64,000 nt of DNA, taken from Mixophyes australis (lineage: Eukaryota; Chordata; Amphibia; Anura; Limnodynastidae). Below the pieces are notes generated by a model. It did no database searches, was not told where the DNA came from, and saw only the letters and a list, made by a program, of their open reading frames with translations. The stretch covers positions 58,594,919 to 58,658,918 of the forward strand of contig JAVHZZ010000011.1 of the NCBI GenBank assembly GCA_036250195.1, given 5' to 3'. A program made the translations under genes and the position numbers. This document shows, piece by piece, positions 10,735 through 21,841 of the stretch. Within the stretch, counting starts at the first letter, position 1. Each line of letters begins with the position of its first letter.

Positions 10735-11730
10735 CAATACTGCCCCAAATGATAATATGCCACAAAGTAGTGTCCCCAGATAATAATATGCCACACAGTA
10801 GTGTCCCCAGATATTAATATGCCACACAGTAGTGTCCCCAGATAATATTATGCCACACAGTAGTGCCTACATATAATATGCCATACAGTAGTGCCCACAG
10901 ATAATATGCCACACAGTAGTGTCCCCAGATAATATTATGCCAAGTAGTGCACCCCAGATGATAATATGCCACATAGTAGTGTCCCAGATAATAATATGCC
11001 AAGTAGTGCACCCCAGATGATAATATGCCACATAGTAGTGTCCCCAGATAATATGCCACACAGTAGTGCCCACAGATATGCCACACAATAGTACCCACAG
11101 ATATTATGCCACACAGTAGTGCCCAGATAATATTATGCCACACAGTAGTGCCCACAGATAATAATATGCCACACAGTTGTACCCACAGATAATATTATGC
11201 CACACAGTAGTGCCCACAGATAATAATATGCCACACAGTAGTGCCCACAGATAATAATATGCCACACAGTAGTGCCCACAGATATTATGCCACACAGTAG
11301 TGCCCACAGATAATATGCCACACAGTAGTGCCCACAGATATTATGCCACACAGTAGTGCCCACAGATAATAATATACCACACAGTAGTGCCCACAGATAT
11401 TATGCCACACAGTAGTGCCAACAGATAATATGCCACACAGTAGTGCCCACAGATATTATGCCACACAGTAGTGCCCACAGATAATATGCCACACAGTAGT
11501 GCCCACAGATATTATGCCACACAGTAGTGCCCACAGATAATAATATGCCACACAGTAGTGCCCACAGATATTATGCCACACAGTAGTGCCCACAGATAAT
11601 ATGCCACACAGTAGTGCCCACAGATAATATTATGCCACACAGTAGTGCCCACAGATAATATTATGCCACACAGTAGTGCCCACAGATAATATTATGCCAC
11701 ACAGTAGTGCCCACAGATAATATGACACAC
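10735..11730. repeat. 24-30-bp minisatellite, about 37 units
   Basis: Units read gataatatgccacacagtag then tgcccaca, with length variants made by adding taa or att before atgcc and by ccc/ccca changes. Early units (10740-11050) carry gtgtcccc or gcacccca, while later units are nearly uniform gtgcccaca, so the right part was homogenised more recently. The open frames across it arise from the repeat. Confidence 0.95.
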
Positions 11731-12109
11731 ACTACAAACACTAAAAACTGCTCTGTAGTCCTGTATGTGAGTCAACTCACCTCTCACAATGATGTCTGTT
11801 CCTCACTGCTAATAGAAGAGCTGTGAGCAGCCTATCTGATCCCCAGGATGTTGAGCTACATGGGATCTCTCTCCCTCCTGCTTGTGCTGCAGCCAACCAA
11901 CAGTTAAAAGCAGCCTGGTGATTTACTTCCAGGACTGCTTCACTGTCGGCCGTCGGGGCGCCCCCTTATGGTCGGAGGAAAAACAACATGCATAAAAAAA
12001 ACAAATGAATGAAAATGAAAGTATAAGAGAGTCGCCGGGCCCCCTGGTGACCTCGGGCCCGGTAAAAGTGTACCCCCCGTACCCCCCTGATGGCAGCCCT
12101 GCTGCTAAC

Positions 12110-12865
12110 TGTAGCTCTTGTAAATAAGTCCTACTTGGTTTCTGTCTTGAAGAGACCAACTGCAAAAGTACAATATGTCCTATACCTTTTCCATTTTTTA
12201 TTACAAGCTATATTGCTTGATTAACTTTAATTTGACATGTCAAAAGCAGATAACATACATTTATTTCTTAGCTCTCAGACAACAGGAGGCTTTCCAATGT
12301 GGAAAGCACATTGAAAGTCTAATGCTCATATCGCTGTGTAGCCAAAGGCAGTGCAAAGACTTGGAGAGTAGCGACATAAGCCTAATAAGGAAGATCAGTA
12401 AATGGGGAGGAGATTAATAAACTGTTTTTTCTTATGTTAAAAATGAAAATAGATTATTTTATGACTGCTGAGCCTAATAAAAAAAAAAACATGTTAACAA
12501 TACAACCCCTTAAAAGAGGGAGATTATTACCAATGGCATTTTGTTTGTCTTACATATTAACATGATAATACTGAAAATGACTTAACCCCTTTAAGTACAA
12601 AAAAAACATTCCATTCCATCTTCCTCTTTCCTGAGAGGCAGTTAAAAACCGCAGAAATAATTCCTTCCTGACACCCATAATAGCAATATGATTAATTCCC
12701 AGGATTTGGATTGGAAACATACACAATGGAAGCAAAGGCACTATGAGTAATTCATAAATTGGACAACTAAACGCTTGATGTCCTTAGCAGTGCTAGGGGA
12801 CATGACAAATCCTATAAAGCTTATCTCCATATATCAAAGAAACAAAGTCATCACAATAATTGTTA
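12110..12865. other. Non-coding, nothing recognised
   Basis: Sequence between two hAT insertions. A short open frame at 12175-12417 shows no recognisable domain and is not called. Confidence 0.5.
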
Positions 12866-13032
12866 GTGTTAAGTAGAGATGAGCGCACTCAGATTTCTGA
12901 AATGCGAGCCCACCCGAACGTTTCCGATCCGAGTCGGATCCGAGACAGATCCGGGTATTGGCGCCAAATGAAAACCTGAAACCGAGGCTCGGAGTCATAA
13001 TCCCGCTGTCGGATCTCGCGATACACGGATCC

Positions 13033-13061
13033 TATAAATTCCCCGCTAGTCGCCGCCATCC
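13033..13061 (+). promoter_or_regulatory. hAT-1 promoter: TATA box and YY1-like site
   Basis: tataaatt at 13033-13040 lies 11 bases before cgccgccatcc (13051-13061), a YY1-like motif. hAT-2 has the same pair at 52660-52690. Upstream are CGGATC/GATCCG palindromes (12925-12955). A start near 13060 is inference. Confidence 0.55.
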
Positions 13062-13481
13062 TTACTCGGGCATTGATCAGGGTAGAGGGAGGGTGTGTTA
13101 GGTGGTCCTCTGTCCTGGTAGATCTCGTGCTGTGCTGTTTAGTTCTGTGCTGTGCTGTGCTGTGCTGTGTTCTACAGTATCAGTCCAGTGGTGCTGTGTC
13201 CTGTGCTCTGTCCTTCTGAGTTCAGTGGTGCTGCTGGGTCCTGTGCTGTGTCCTGTTCAGTCCAGTGGTGCTGTGTCCTGTGCTCTGTGCTTCTAAGGGC
13301 ATAGTTATTTCCTCATTATTCCCAAGTGTTTAAAAAATTAAAAAAAACTTATACAAAAAAAAAATTAAAAAGAAAAGTAATTATAACAAAATTTGCAAAA
13401 CCAATCCAGCAGTATAAGTCCATTGGTACTGCAATATTACCAAGTTCACACATTCTGCAGTATCTTGTGCTACATATAATG

Positions 13482-16387
13482 GAGACCAAAAATTTGGAGG
13501 ATAAAGTAGGGAAAGATCAAGACCCACTTCCTCCTAATGCTGAAGCTGCTGCCACTAGTCATGACATAGACGATGAAATGCCATCAACGTCGTCTTCCAA
13601 GCCCGATGCCCAAACTCCTAGTACAGGGCATGTAAAAATCCAAAAAGCCCAAGTTAAGTAAAAGTAGCAAAAAGAGAAACTTAAAATCATCTGCGGAGAA
13701 ACATAAAGTTGCCAATATGCCATTTACGACACAGAGTGGCAAGGAACGGCTTAGGCCCTGGCCCGCGTTCATGACTAGTGGTTCAGCTTCACCCAAGGAT
13801 CTTAGCCCTCCTCCTCCTCCCCCCCTACAAAAAATTGAAGAGAGTTAAGCTGTCAGCAACAAAACAGCAAACAACTCTGCCTTCTAAAGAGAAATTATCA
13901 CAAATCCCCAAGGCGAGTCCAAGGGTGTTGGTGGTTGTCAAGCCTGACCTTCCCATCACTGTACGGGAAGAGGTGGCTCGGGAGGAGGCTATTGATGATG
14001 TAGCTGGCGCTGTGGAGGAACTTGATGATGAGGATGGTGATGTGGTTATTGAAAATGAGGCACCAGGGGGGGAAACAGCTGATGTCCATGGGATGAAAAA
14101 GCCCATCGTCATGCCTGGTCAGAAGACCAAAAAATGCACCTCTTCGGTCTGGAGTTATTTTTATCCAAATCCGGACAACCAATGTATGGCCATATGTAGC
14201 TTATGTAAAGCTCAAATAAGCAGGGGTAAGGATCTTGCCCACCTAGGGACATCCTCCCTTATACGTCACCTGAATAACCTTCATAGTTCAGTGGTTAGTT
14301 CAGGAACTGGGGCTAGGACCGTCATCGGTACAGGGACACCTAAATCCCTTGGTCCAGTTGGATACACACCAGCAACACCCTCCTCGTCAACTTCCTCCAC
14401 GATCTCCATCAGATTCAGTCCTGCAGCCCAAGTCAGCAGCCAGACTAAGTCCTCTTCAATACGGGATTCATCCGAGGAATCCTGCAGCGGTACGCCTACT
14501 ACTGCCACTGCTGCTGTTGCTGCTGTTAGTCGGTCATCTTCCCAGAGGGGAAGTCGTAAGACCGCTAAGTCTTTCACAAAACAATTGACCGTCCAACAGT
14601 CGTTTGCCATAACCACAAAATACGATAGTAGTCACCCTATTGCAAAGCGTATAACTGCGGCTGTAACTGCAATGTTGGTGTTAGACGTGCGCCCGGTGTC
14701 CCCCATCAGTGGAGTGGGATTTAGAGGGTTGATGGAGGTATTGTGTCCCCGGTACCAAATCCCGTCGAGATTCCACTTCACTAGGCAGGCGATACCAAAA
14801 ATGTACAGGGAAGTACGATCAAGTGTCCTCAGTGCTCTAAAAATTGCGATTTTAACCACTGTCCACTTAACCACGGACATGTGGACAAGTGGTTCTGGGC
14901 AAACGAAGGACTATATGACTGTGACAGCCCACTGGGTAGATGCATCCCCTTCCGCAGCAACAGCAACAGCTGCATCAGTAGCAACATCTAAAAAATGGCT
15001 GCTCGTGTAAAGGCAGGCAACATTGTGTATTACAGGCTTTAATAAGAGGCACAACGCTGGCAACATATTAGAGAAACTGAGGGAAATTATCTCCCAGTGA
15101 CTTACCCCACCTAGACTCTCATGGGGATTTGTGGTGTCAGACAATGCCAGTAACATTGTGCGGGCATTAAATATGGGCAATTTCCAGCACGTCCCATGTT
15201 TTGCCCACACCATTAATTTGGTGGTGCAGGGGTGTGCAGGAGATGCTTGCGGTGGTGCGCAAAATTGCTGGACACTTTCGGCATTCAGCCAGTGCCTACC
15301 GCAGACTAGAGGCACATCAAAAAACCATGAACCTGCCCTGCCATCACCTCAAACAAGAGGTTGTGACGCGCTGGAACTCCACCCTCTATATGCTGCAGAG
15401 GATGGAGGAGCAGCAAAAGGCCATTCAGGCCTACACAGCCACCTACGACATAGGCAAAGGAGTGGGGATGCGCAGTGGAGACTGATTTCCGTGTTGTGCA
15501 AGGTTCTACAGCCGTTTGAACTTGCCACACGAGAAGTCAGTTCCGACACTGCCAGCTTGAGTCAGGTCATTCCCCTGATCAGGCTGTTGCAGAAGCAGCT
15601 GGAGAAAGTGAGGGAGGAGCTGGTAAACCATTGCGATTACACCAAGCATGTAGCTCTTGTGGATGTAGCCCTTCGTACGCTTTTAAAGTCAGAGGAATAC
15701 ATTCTGGCCACCGTGCTCGATTCTCGGTTTAAAGGGTATCTTTACCTAGTTGTGTCTCTGTTTCCGGCGGACACAAGTCTACACGGTGCAAAGACCTGCT
15801 GGTCAGGAGCTTGTCCTCTGAAGAGGACCGTGACATACCAACAGCTCCACCCTCATTTTCTTCCACATCTATGGCTGCGAGGAAAAAGCTCAGTTTTCCT
15901 AAAAGAGCCGCTGGCGGGTATGCTGATAACATCTGGTCCGGACTGAAGGACCTGCCAACCATTGCAGACATGTCTACTGTCGCTGCATTGGATGCTGTCA
16001 CAATTGAAAAAATGGTGGAGGATTATTTTGCTGACACCATCCAAATAGACATGTCAGACAGTCCATATTGTTACTGGCAGGAAAAAAAAGGCAGTTTGGA
16101 AGCCCCTGTACAGTGTGTACTTGGAAAGAGTTTTTAGTGCAGCGGGGAACCTGGTCAGTGAGCGGCGAAGGAGGTTGCTTCCTCACAACGTTGAAAAAAT
16201 GATGTTTATAAAAATGAATAATCAATTCCTCAATGAAGTACAGCACTGCCCTCCAGATAGTACAGAGGGACCTGTGGTTGTGGAATCCAGCGGGGACGAA
16301 TTGATAATGTGTGAGGAGGAGGAAATACACACTGTAGGGGGAGAGGAATCAGAGGTTGAGGATGAGGACGACATCTTTCCTCAGTAG
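13482..16387 (+). pseudogene. BED zinc-finger hAT transposase, frameshifted
   Basis: Remnant of a roughly 900-residue hAT transposase, the nuclear enzyme that cuts and rejoins the element's ends. The first ATG is 13482, by comparison with 52989 in hAT-2. Parts in order: Ser/Asp-rich N terminus; BED finger at about 14140-14288 (cysteines in ICSLC, histidines in RHLNNLH); Ser/Thr-rich linker; catalytic start with LTTDMWTS (about 14868-14892) holding the first Asp; SDNASNIV (about 15140) holding the second; CFAHTINLVV (about 15200); hAT dimerisation block with ERVFSAAGNLVSERRRR (about 16118-16170); acidic tail ending DEDDIFPQ and stop at 16387. Lesions include an extra A near 13633, an indel in the C run near 13825, stops and shifts between 15010 and 15550, a shift near 16081, and a 36-bp loss near 16110 relative to hAT-2. 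Confidence 0.9.
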
Positions 16388-16442
16388 AGCCTGTTTAGTT
16401 TGTACAGGGAGAGATGAATTGTTTTTTTGGTGTGGGGGCCCA

Positions 16443-16506
16443 AACAAACCAATCATTTCAGCCACAGTTGTTTGGTAGGCCCTGTCGCTGAAATGATTGG
16501 TTTGTT
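16443..16506 (+). other. 20-bp-stem hairpin after transposase stop
   Basis: aacaaaccaatcatttcagc (16443-16462) pairs perfectly with 16487-16506 across a 24-base loop. It lies about 55 bases after the transposase stop. The same hairpin is in hAT-2 (54316-54379), and a covarying version is in hAT-3 (31850-31897). Confidence 0.9.
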
Positions 16507-16917
16507 ATAGTGTGCATGTCCTATTTCAACAACATAAGGGTGGGTGGGAGGGCCCAAGGACAATTCCATCTTGCAACTCTTTTTTGGCATTATGTGACCA
16601 TTTAACAGTCGTTTGCCATGTTCAAAAAGTAAAACAAAATGTCACCAAATTCAAAAAATTAAACCAAAAGTAAAATGCTCTGTCATTATTTCAAACAAGA
16701 GGTATTGACGTTATAGAATTACTGTAGTGTTTCTATGTTATAAACACTACACTTGGAAGTTGGAGGAGGTATTGTGGCCCCGGTACCAAATTTAGTACCG
16801 GGGCCAATCCACTATGCAGTCCAGATAGAGGTGTATCAGATATTAAACAACGTTGACTGTTGCTGCAAAATTTTTAAATAATATTGTGGGGAACACTACA
16901 CTATGCAGTCCATAAAC

Positions 16918-18412
16918 TTTTTTTTTGGAATTCAGACCCGTGGAGGGTTTTTTAATTATATTGTAGGGACCACTCCTCTACGCAGTCCAGATACATTTTT
17001 TGGTGCGATTCAGACCCGTGGAGGGTTTTTTAATTATATTGTAGGGACCACTCCTCCACGCAGTCCAGGTACATTTTTTAGTGCGATTCAGACCAGTTCA
17101 GGGTTTTTAAATTATATTGTAGGGACCACTCCTCCACGCAGTCCAGGTACATTTTTTGGTGCGATTCAGACCAGTTCAGGGTTTTTAAATTATATTGTGG
17201 TGACCACTCCTCTAGGCAGTCCAGGTATATTTTTTGGTGCCATTCAGACCAGTTCAGGGTTTTTAAATTATATTGTGGTGACCACTCCTTTACGCAGTCC
17301 AGGTACATTTTTTGGTGTGATTCAGACCAGTTGAGGGTTTTTAAATTATATTTTGGCGACCACTCCTCTACGCAGTCCAGGTACATTTTTTGGTGCGATT
17401 CAGACCAGTTCAGGGTTTTTAAATTACATTGTGTTTACCACTCCTCTACGCAGTCCAGGTACATTTTTTGGTGCGATTCAGACCAGTTCAGGGTTTTTAA
17501 ATTATATTGTGGTGACCACTCCTTTACGCAGTCCAGGTACATTTTTTGGTGCGATTCAGACCAGTTGAGGGTTTTTAAATTATATTTTGGCGACCACTCC
17601 TCTACGCAGTCCAGGTACATTTTTTGGTGCGATTCAGACCAGTTCAGGGTTTTTAAATTACATTGTGTTTACCACTCCTCTACGCAGTCCAGGTACATTT
17701 TTTGGTGCGATTCAGACCAGTTCAGGGTTTTTAAATTATATTGTGGTGACCACTCCTCTACGCAGTCCAGGTACATTTTTTGGTGTGATTCAGACCAGTT
17801 GAGGGTCGTTAAATTATATTGTGGTGACCACTCCTCTACGCAGTCCAGGTACAATTTTTGGTGTAATTAAGACCAGTTGATGGTTTTCTTATTATATTGT
17901 GGTGACCACTCCTCTACGCAGTCCAGGTACATTTTTTGGTGCGATTCAGACCAGTTGAGGGTTTTTACATTATATTGTGGTGACCACTCCTCTACGCAGT
18001 CCAGGTACATTTTTTGGTGCGATTCAGACCAGTTCAGGGTTTTTAAATATATATGCTGGTGACCACTCCTCTACGCAGTCCAGGTACATTTTTTGGTGCG
18101 ATTCAGACCAGTTGAGGGTTGTTAAATTATATTGTGGTGACCACTCCTCTACGCAGTCCAGGTACAATTTTTGGTGTAATTAAGACCAGTTGATGGTTTT
18201 CTTATTATATTGTGGTGACCACTCCTCTACGCAGTCCAGGTACATTTTTTGGTGCGATTCAGACCAGTTGATGGTCTTCTTATTATATTGTGGTGACCAC
18301 TCCTCTGCGCAGTCCAGGTACAATTTTTGGTGTAATTAAGATCAGTTGATAGTTTTCTTATTATATTGTGGGGACCACTCCACTACGCAGTCCAGAAAGA
18401 TACCTCGTTGCA
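16918..18412. repeat. 78-bp tandem array in hAT-1 3' region (about 19 units)
   Basis: Units read ccactcctctacgcagtcca then ggtacattttttggtgcgat, with the rest as cagaccagttcagggttttt. The period is 78 bp, an exact multiple of three, which makes long frames on both strands. A 234-bp higher-order unit of three repeats is visible: 17353-17586 is repeated almost exactly from 17587. The first units are diverged. The last lead into a conserved end (agaaagatacctcgttgcaa) shared with hAT-2. Confidence 0.95.
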
Positions 18413-18718
18413 ACGTTTTGGACTAATAACAATATTGTGAGGTGTTCAGAATACACTGTAAATTAGTGGAAATGATTGTTATTGAATGTTATTGAGGTTA
18501 ATAATAGCGTAGGAGTGAGAATAATCCCAAAAACTTGATTTTTGAACTTTTTATGCTTTTTTCAAAAAAAATCCGAATCCAAAACCTTAAATCCGAACCA
18601 AAACCTTTTGGCAGGTGTTTTGCAAAACAAATCAGAACCCAAAACCCCAAGAAAATCCGAATCCAAAACACAAAACACGAGACACCAAAAGTCGCCGGTG
18701 CACATCACTAGTGTTAAG

Positions 18719-19936
18719 GCTATGTGACTGTGAATTGCTGTCAGCAATATCTTAATCTGATTGAATTAATTTTCATGCTACAGGATCTTCAGGGTAGGAA
18801 CTTCTTATTTTTTATGAATATCACTGAGCTCAACATTGACCAGGCCTGGTACATAGACTGGCCTGGTACAAAGTACTGAATACTGTTTGGTTGCCAGTGG
18901 CATGCTTGAAGCAAGAAAGAAATAACAAAGTGCTGTTGAATTATTTCCATATCTTTTTTGTGCCTCCTAGTTGCTTTAATTTATTTAAGTATGTCAAACA
19001 AACAGGAGGCAGTTACATCAAGTCGCTCAAAAAGGCAAACATACAAAATCTACAATGGTGATGTATATGGTTATACTGAGACTTTATACCATCTATTTTA
19101 TACCATCTAATTTCTAATTTATGTAAATAAAGACAAGTATTTACACAAATATACATTTAAAATTATTAATTTAATTTTTTTTGTTATCATCTTAATTTTG
19201 ACTTAAGTCCCTAGCTGGTGGTATAAAGAAGAGTATTGTATAATAAAAACAAGGGTTTGTAGAACTGCACACCACATTTGTTCTAAGGTAATGATACTCC
19301 CAGAGATCCACAGTAGCCAAACTTTTACAGTGGAGAGCAGGGATTCACATGACTATACATAAACCTATTCTATAATAAGAAGAAGCATAGCCTGCCAAGA
19401 CTCAAAAATAATATGGAAGCATTGATTGCCTGCTTAGAACTAAGGGACCTATTTAACATGGTTCGCATTTTTGCTCCTTTAATATCATCTGTCATGTTGA
19501 TGACAGATGACTTAATGGAGCAATTTTCTAATAAAAGTCATGTTGGGAAAGCCCATTCGATAAGAGACAATCCCGGAGATCATTCAAATTCACTTACAAC
19601 TCCGACTTCTGAAACTGCACAGGTGCCAGTTTCGTTAAACAACGCAGGGGAGAGCCTAAATGCTGCCGGAGAGGGATCCGCAAATCACTCCCCTGTGATG
19701 CTCTCCCCATAGGACTGAATGGCTTTTTGGAGCTTGATAAATTTGTCCAAGCCACAGTCTCCATTGAGTATTATGGGGACTGCATTATTCTGTGTTACTT
19801 TGCCTAATGCAGGAGATATCTTTGATATCTCTTTCTTTAGGCATTTGTTAAATTACCACTATACTTAACAATGCCTAAACCATACAGAAGTCCCATCTCA
19901 CTGCTCAGATTTTTTAACTGGTAGTATTAATATATA
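18719..19936. other. Non-coding flank, nothing firmly recognised
   Basis: AT-rich sequence. A 99-codon frame at 19413-19712 has no recognisable domain. The stretch 19430-19880 may be an old transposon, since its composition differs from the flanks, but I could not establish ends. Confidence 0.4.
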
Positions 19937-20198
19937 GTATTGTAACGCCCCCTGCGGGGAAAAGACAGGGACAGACGCACACAAAAGAACTCACCTTGAA
20001 AACGATGGTCACCTCCAGTCCGCTTCCGATTTCCCAGCTGCGATCCAATCCCAGCAGATCCGCAGCCGCAGTCACCTCCGATCACGTCCCTCTAAGATAG
20101 AGGCAGAGATTACGGCCGTGCCTACCAGGTAAGGGCTGTCCGAGACTACGGCAAAGCACAAGGACACGGTCAGTCCAAGCTCCTTGCCGCCTCCTCAC

Positions 20199-20204
20199 TT
20201 TATT
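20199..20204 (-). terminator. Poly(A) signal in 3' LTR
   Basis: aataaa on the minus strand, about 260 bases before the LTR end. With a start near 22155 it gives an R region of about 2 kb and a short U5. Other signals are possible. Confidence 0.5.
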
Positions 20205-21351
20205 CTTGCCAAGACGCGGGGGACTACAGGCACTGAAGGCCAAGACTAATCCGAGGACTAATCCCGCCTCAAGTACCTCACACACCTGCCGGTGAGGGCC
20301 TAACCGAAAGGGGGAATCGAGCGTGATACTCACCGGGACACTCCCACTTCCGATCCGGTTCTCCTGCACCTTCCCGACTCCTGCGGATGACAAGAACACA
20401 CAGCCTCCCTCTACGCTCTCCGTGAGACTAGGATGGCACCCACAAAACTGGACTGACTACAACAGCGACCCGACCCTACCAACGTTCTAATGGTCGGCAA
20501 CGCACTACGTCAAACACTATGACTAACTAAGTGTGGTGCACTAACGGAACTACTCACTTACACGCTACGGGGAACACCAGCCGGTGTTCACAGCCTAAAC
20601 CGGAGGGCGGTTCCTAACCCCCTCACCCAGGTCGTACCAAGAAGCTGCCTTCCTGCTATGGAGTCACACACAGGCCCCAAGTACGGGTTCTTTAAGCCCG
20701 GCTGAGGCTCAGTAGAACAGCACACTAACCCGCGGGCCGACTGCCGCACGGAACAGCCGATCGAACTGAACCGCCCGACTGCCTGTACTCGGGTATCTCA
20801 CACGTGTCCCTACGTCCGGAACCACAGGTCCACCTGCACGGAACCGGCCTTGAGGACCCTTGATCAGAACCACGGCCGCCCCTGGAACTGCCTCAAGGTG
20901 TGCTGCACTGCCACCAACTCACTCAGCCACCCCCTCTGGGAACCAGTGTGACCCCGGGGACCTAAGGGACAGGAAAACTACGTGTGTTCTCCCCTGACTA
21001 TGTGTATGCTGTTACTTACACTTGTCCCCCACAGCACGGGTTAACACAGGAAAACCACAGGAACAAGAGCCTACCTTTAATGGGGGCCTGACGTCTTGCC
21101 CCTGGAACACAATTACATAGCACACCCAAAATACTGTAATGTAAACTACCCTCGCCACACAGACAGAATAAATACACAGTATACAGTACTTTGCCCGCTA
21201 CTTACCCGCGCACACCGCTGCTAGCCAACCAGCAGGTTGCTACAGCACCACAGGAGCCTCCGCTCTACTGCACCTCCTAACCACGTGTGCTCACCTCACA
21301 CAGGACCGCGCCTACACTAACGAGGCTCCCACGCCTCTACCACACAACACC

Positions 21352-21823
21352 AGGGCCTTATGCCCTACACACCATGGGTCTCTGCCCAGCTACGCACAGA
21401 GCCTTGTGCTCAGATTAATGGGCCTCAGCCCCCTCTCTAACTCAGGGCTCTGAGCCCACTCACTAGGGCCTTATGCCCTACTCCCTAGGGGTCCTAGCCC
21501 CTGCCTAAGGCCTGTGGCCTCCCTAACTAACTGAGGGCCTTGTGCCCTTAATAGCAGATGGGCTACCAGCCCCTAACCAGGCCCTATGGCCTTCCTATGG
21601 CCTCTAGGCCACTAACTACCTAAGGGCCTTGTGCCCTTGTACCTGGGGCTCAGAGTCCCCCTCTCTAACTAACAGGGGCTTGTCCCCTTTATATCAATAT
21701 ACTAATGGCCTACTGGCCCACTACTTCGTTGGGGCCTAGTGCCCAGGTCCCTGGGCCTTGTGCCCCTACTTTACAGTGTGCCACGGGCCTTGTGCCCGAC
21801 TGTGCCCACGGGCCTAGTGCCCG
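21352..21823 (-). repeat. Array of about 20 mini-hairpins (3' LTR)
   Basis: About every 22-25 bases a short palindrome of 4-6 paired bases around a 3-6-base loop recurs. Plus-strand examples: agggccttatgccct, cgggccttgtgcccg, aggggtcctagcccct, aggggcttgtcccct, aaggcctgtggcct, ggggctcagagtcccc. Paired bases change together between units (GGGC/GCCC, GGGG/CCCC, GGCC/GGCC, closing pairs A-T or C-G). Spacers between hairpins are unrelated and often contain ctaact. Confidence 0.85.
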
Positions 21824-21841
21824 AATTTACGTTGAGTATAC

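Larger units (their letters stand above)
9060..12101. mobile_element. Non-autonomous hAT element, 3.0 kb
   Basis: The left end cagggctgccatcag (9060) is mirrored exactly by ctgatggcagccctg, ending at 12101. The flanks are ctgctaaa (9052-9059) and ctgctaac (12102-12109), an 8-bp hAT-type duplication with one mismatch. Transposase coding is absent. The interior holds a 19-C run (9111-9129), a possible second hAT-type terminus at about 9393 (caggggcggattgggaac), a LINE/SINE-type tail with a 31-bp array (9837-10126) and a long minisatellite (10735-11730). It is therefore a passenger element that has accumulated repeats. Confidence 0.85.
12874..18710 (+). mobile_element. hAT-1, 5.8-kb hAT transposon
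   Basis: Left terminus tagagatgagcgcactc; right terminus ggtgcacatcacta, which read inward is tagtgatgtgcacc. It is flanked by perfect 8-bp duplications gtgttaag at 12866-12873 and 18711-18718, diagnostic of hAT. Order inside: GC-rich promoter block, one 5' UTR unit, broken BED/hAT transposase (13482-16387), 20-bp hairpin, a smaller hairpin (16775-16806), a 78-bp tandem array and an A-rich 3' tail (about 18560-18690). The intact duplications imply a fairly recent insertion, but the transposase has frameshifts, so this copy depended on another. Confidence 0.95.

Noticed and set aside
10814..11363. Repetitive minus-strand frames (GHYCVAYY-like)
   Set aside because: They are translations of the 24-30-bp minisatellite and switch frame with unit length.
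13778..15010. The 410-codon frame as an independent intact gene
   Set aside because: It lacks the N and C termini that lie in other frames next to it and has no ATG at its start; it is the middle part of the broken hAT-1 transposase.
16903..17870. Long repeating open frames on both strands across the 78-bp array
   Set aside because: 78 is a multiple of three, so an array without stops in one unit is open throughout; the frames appear in several phases and on both strands and have no start context or domain.
19413..19712. 99-codon frame as a possible host exon
   Set aside because: No recognisable domain, no clear splice sites at its edges and no supporting neighbours.
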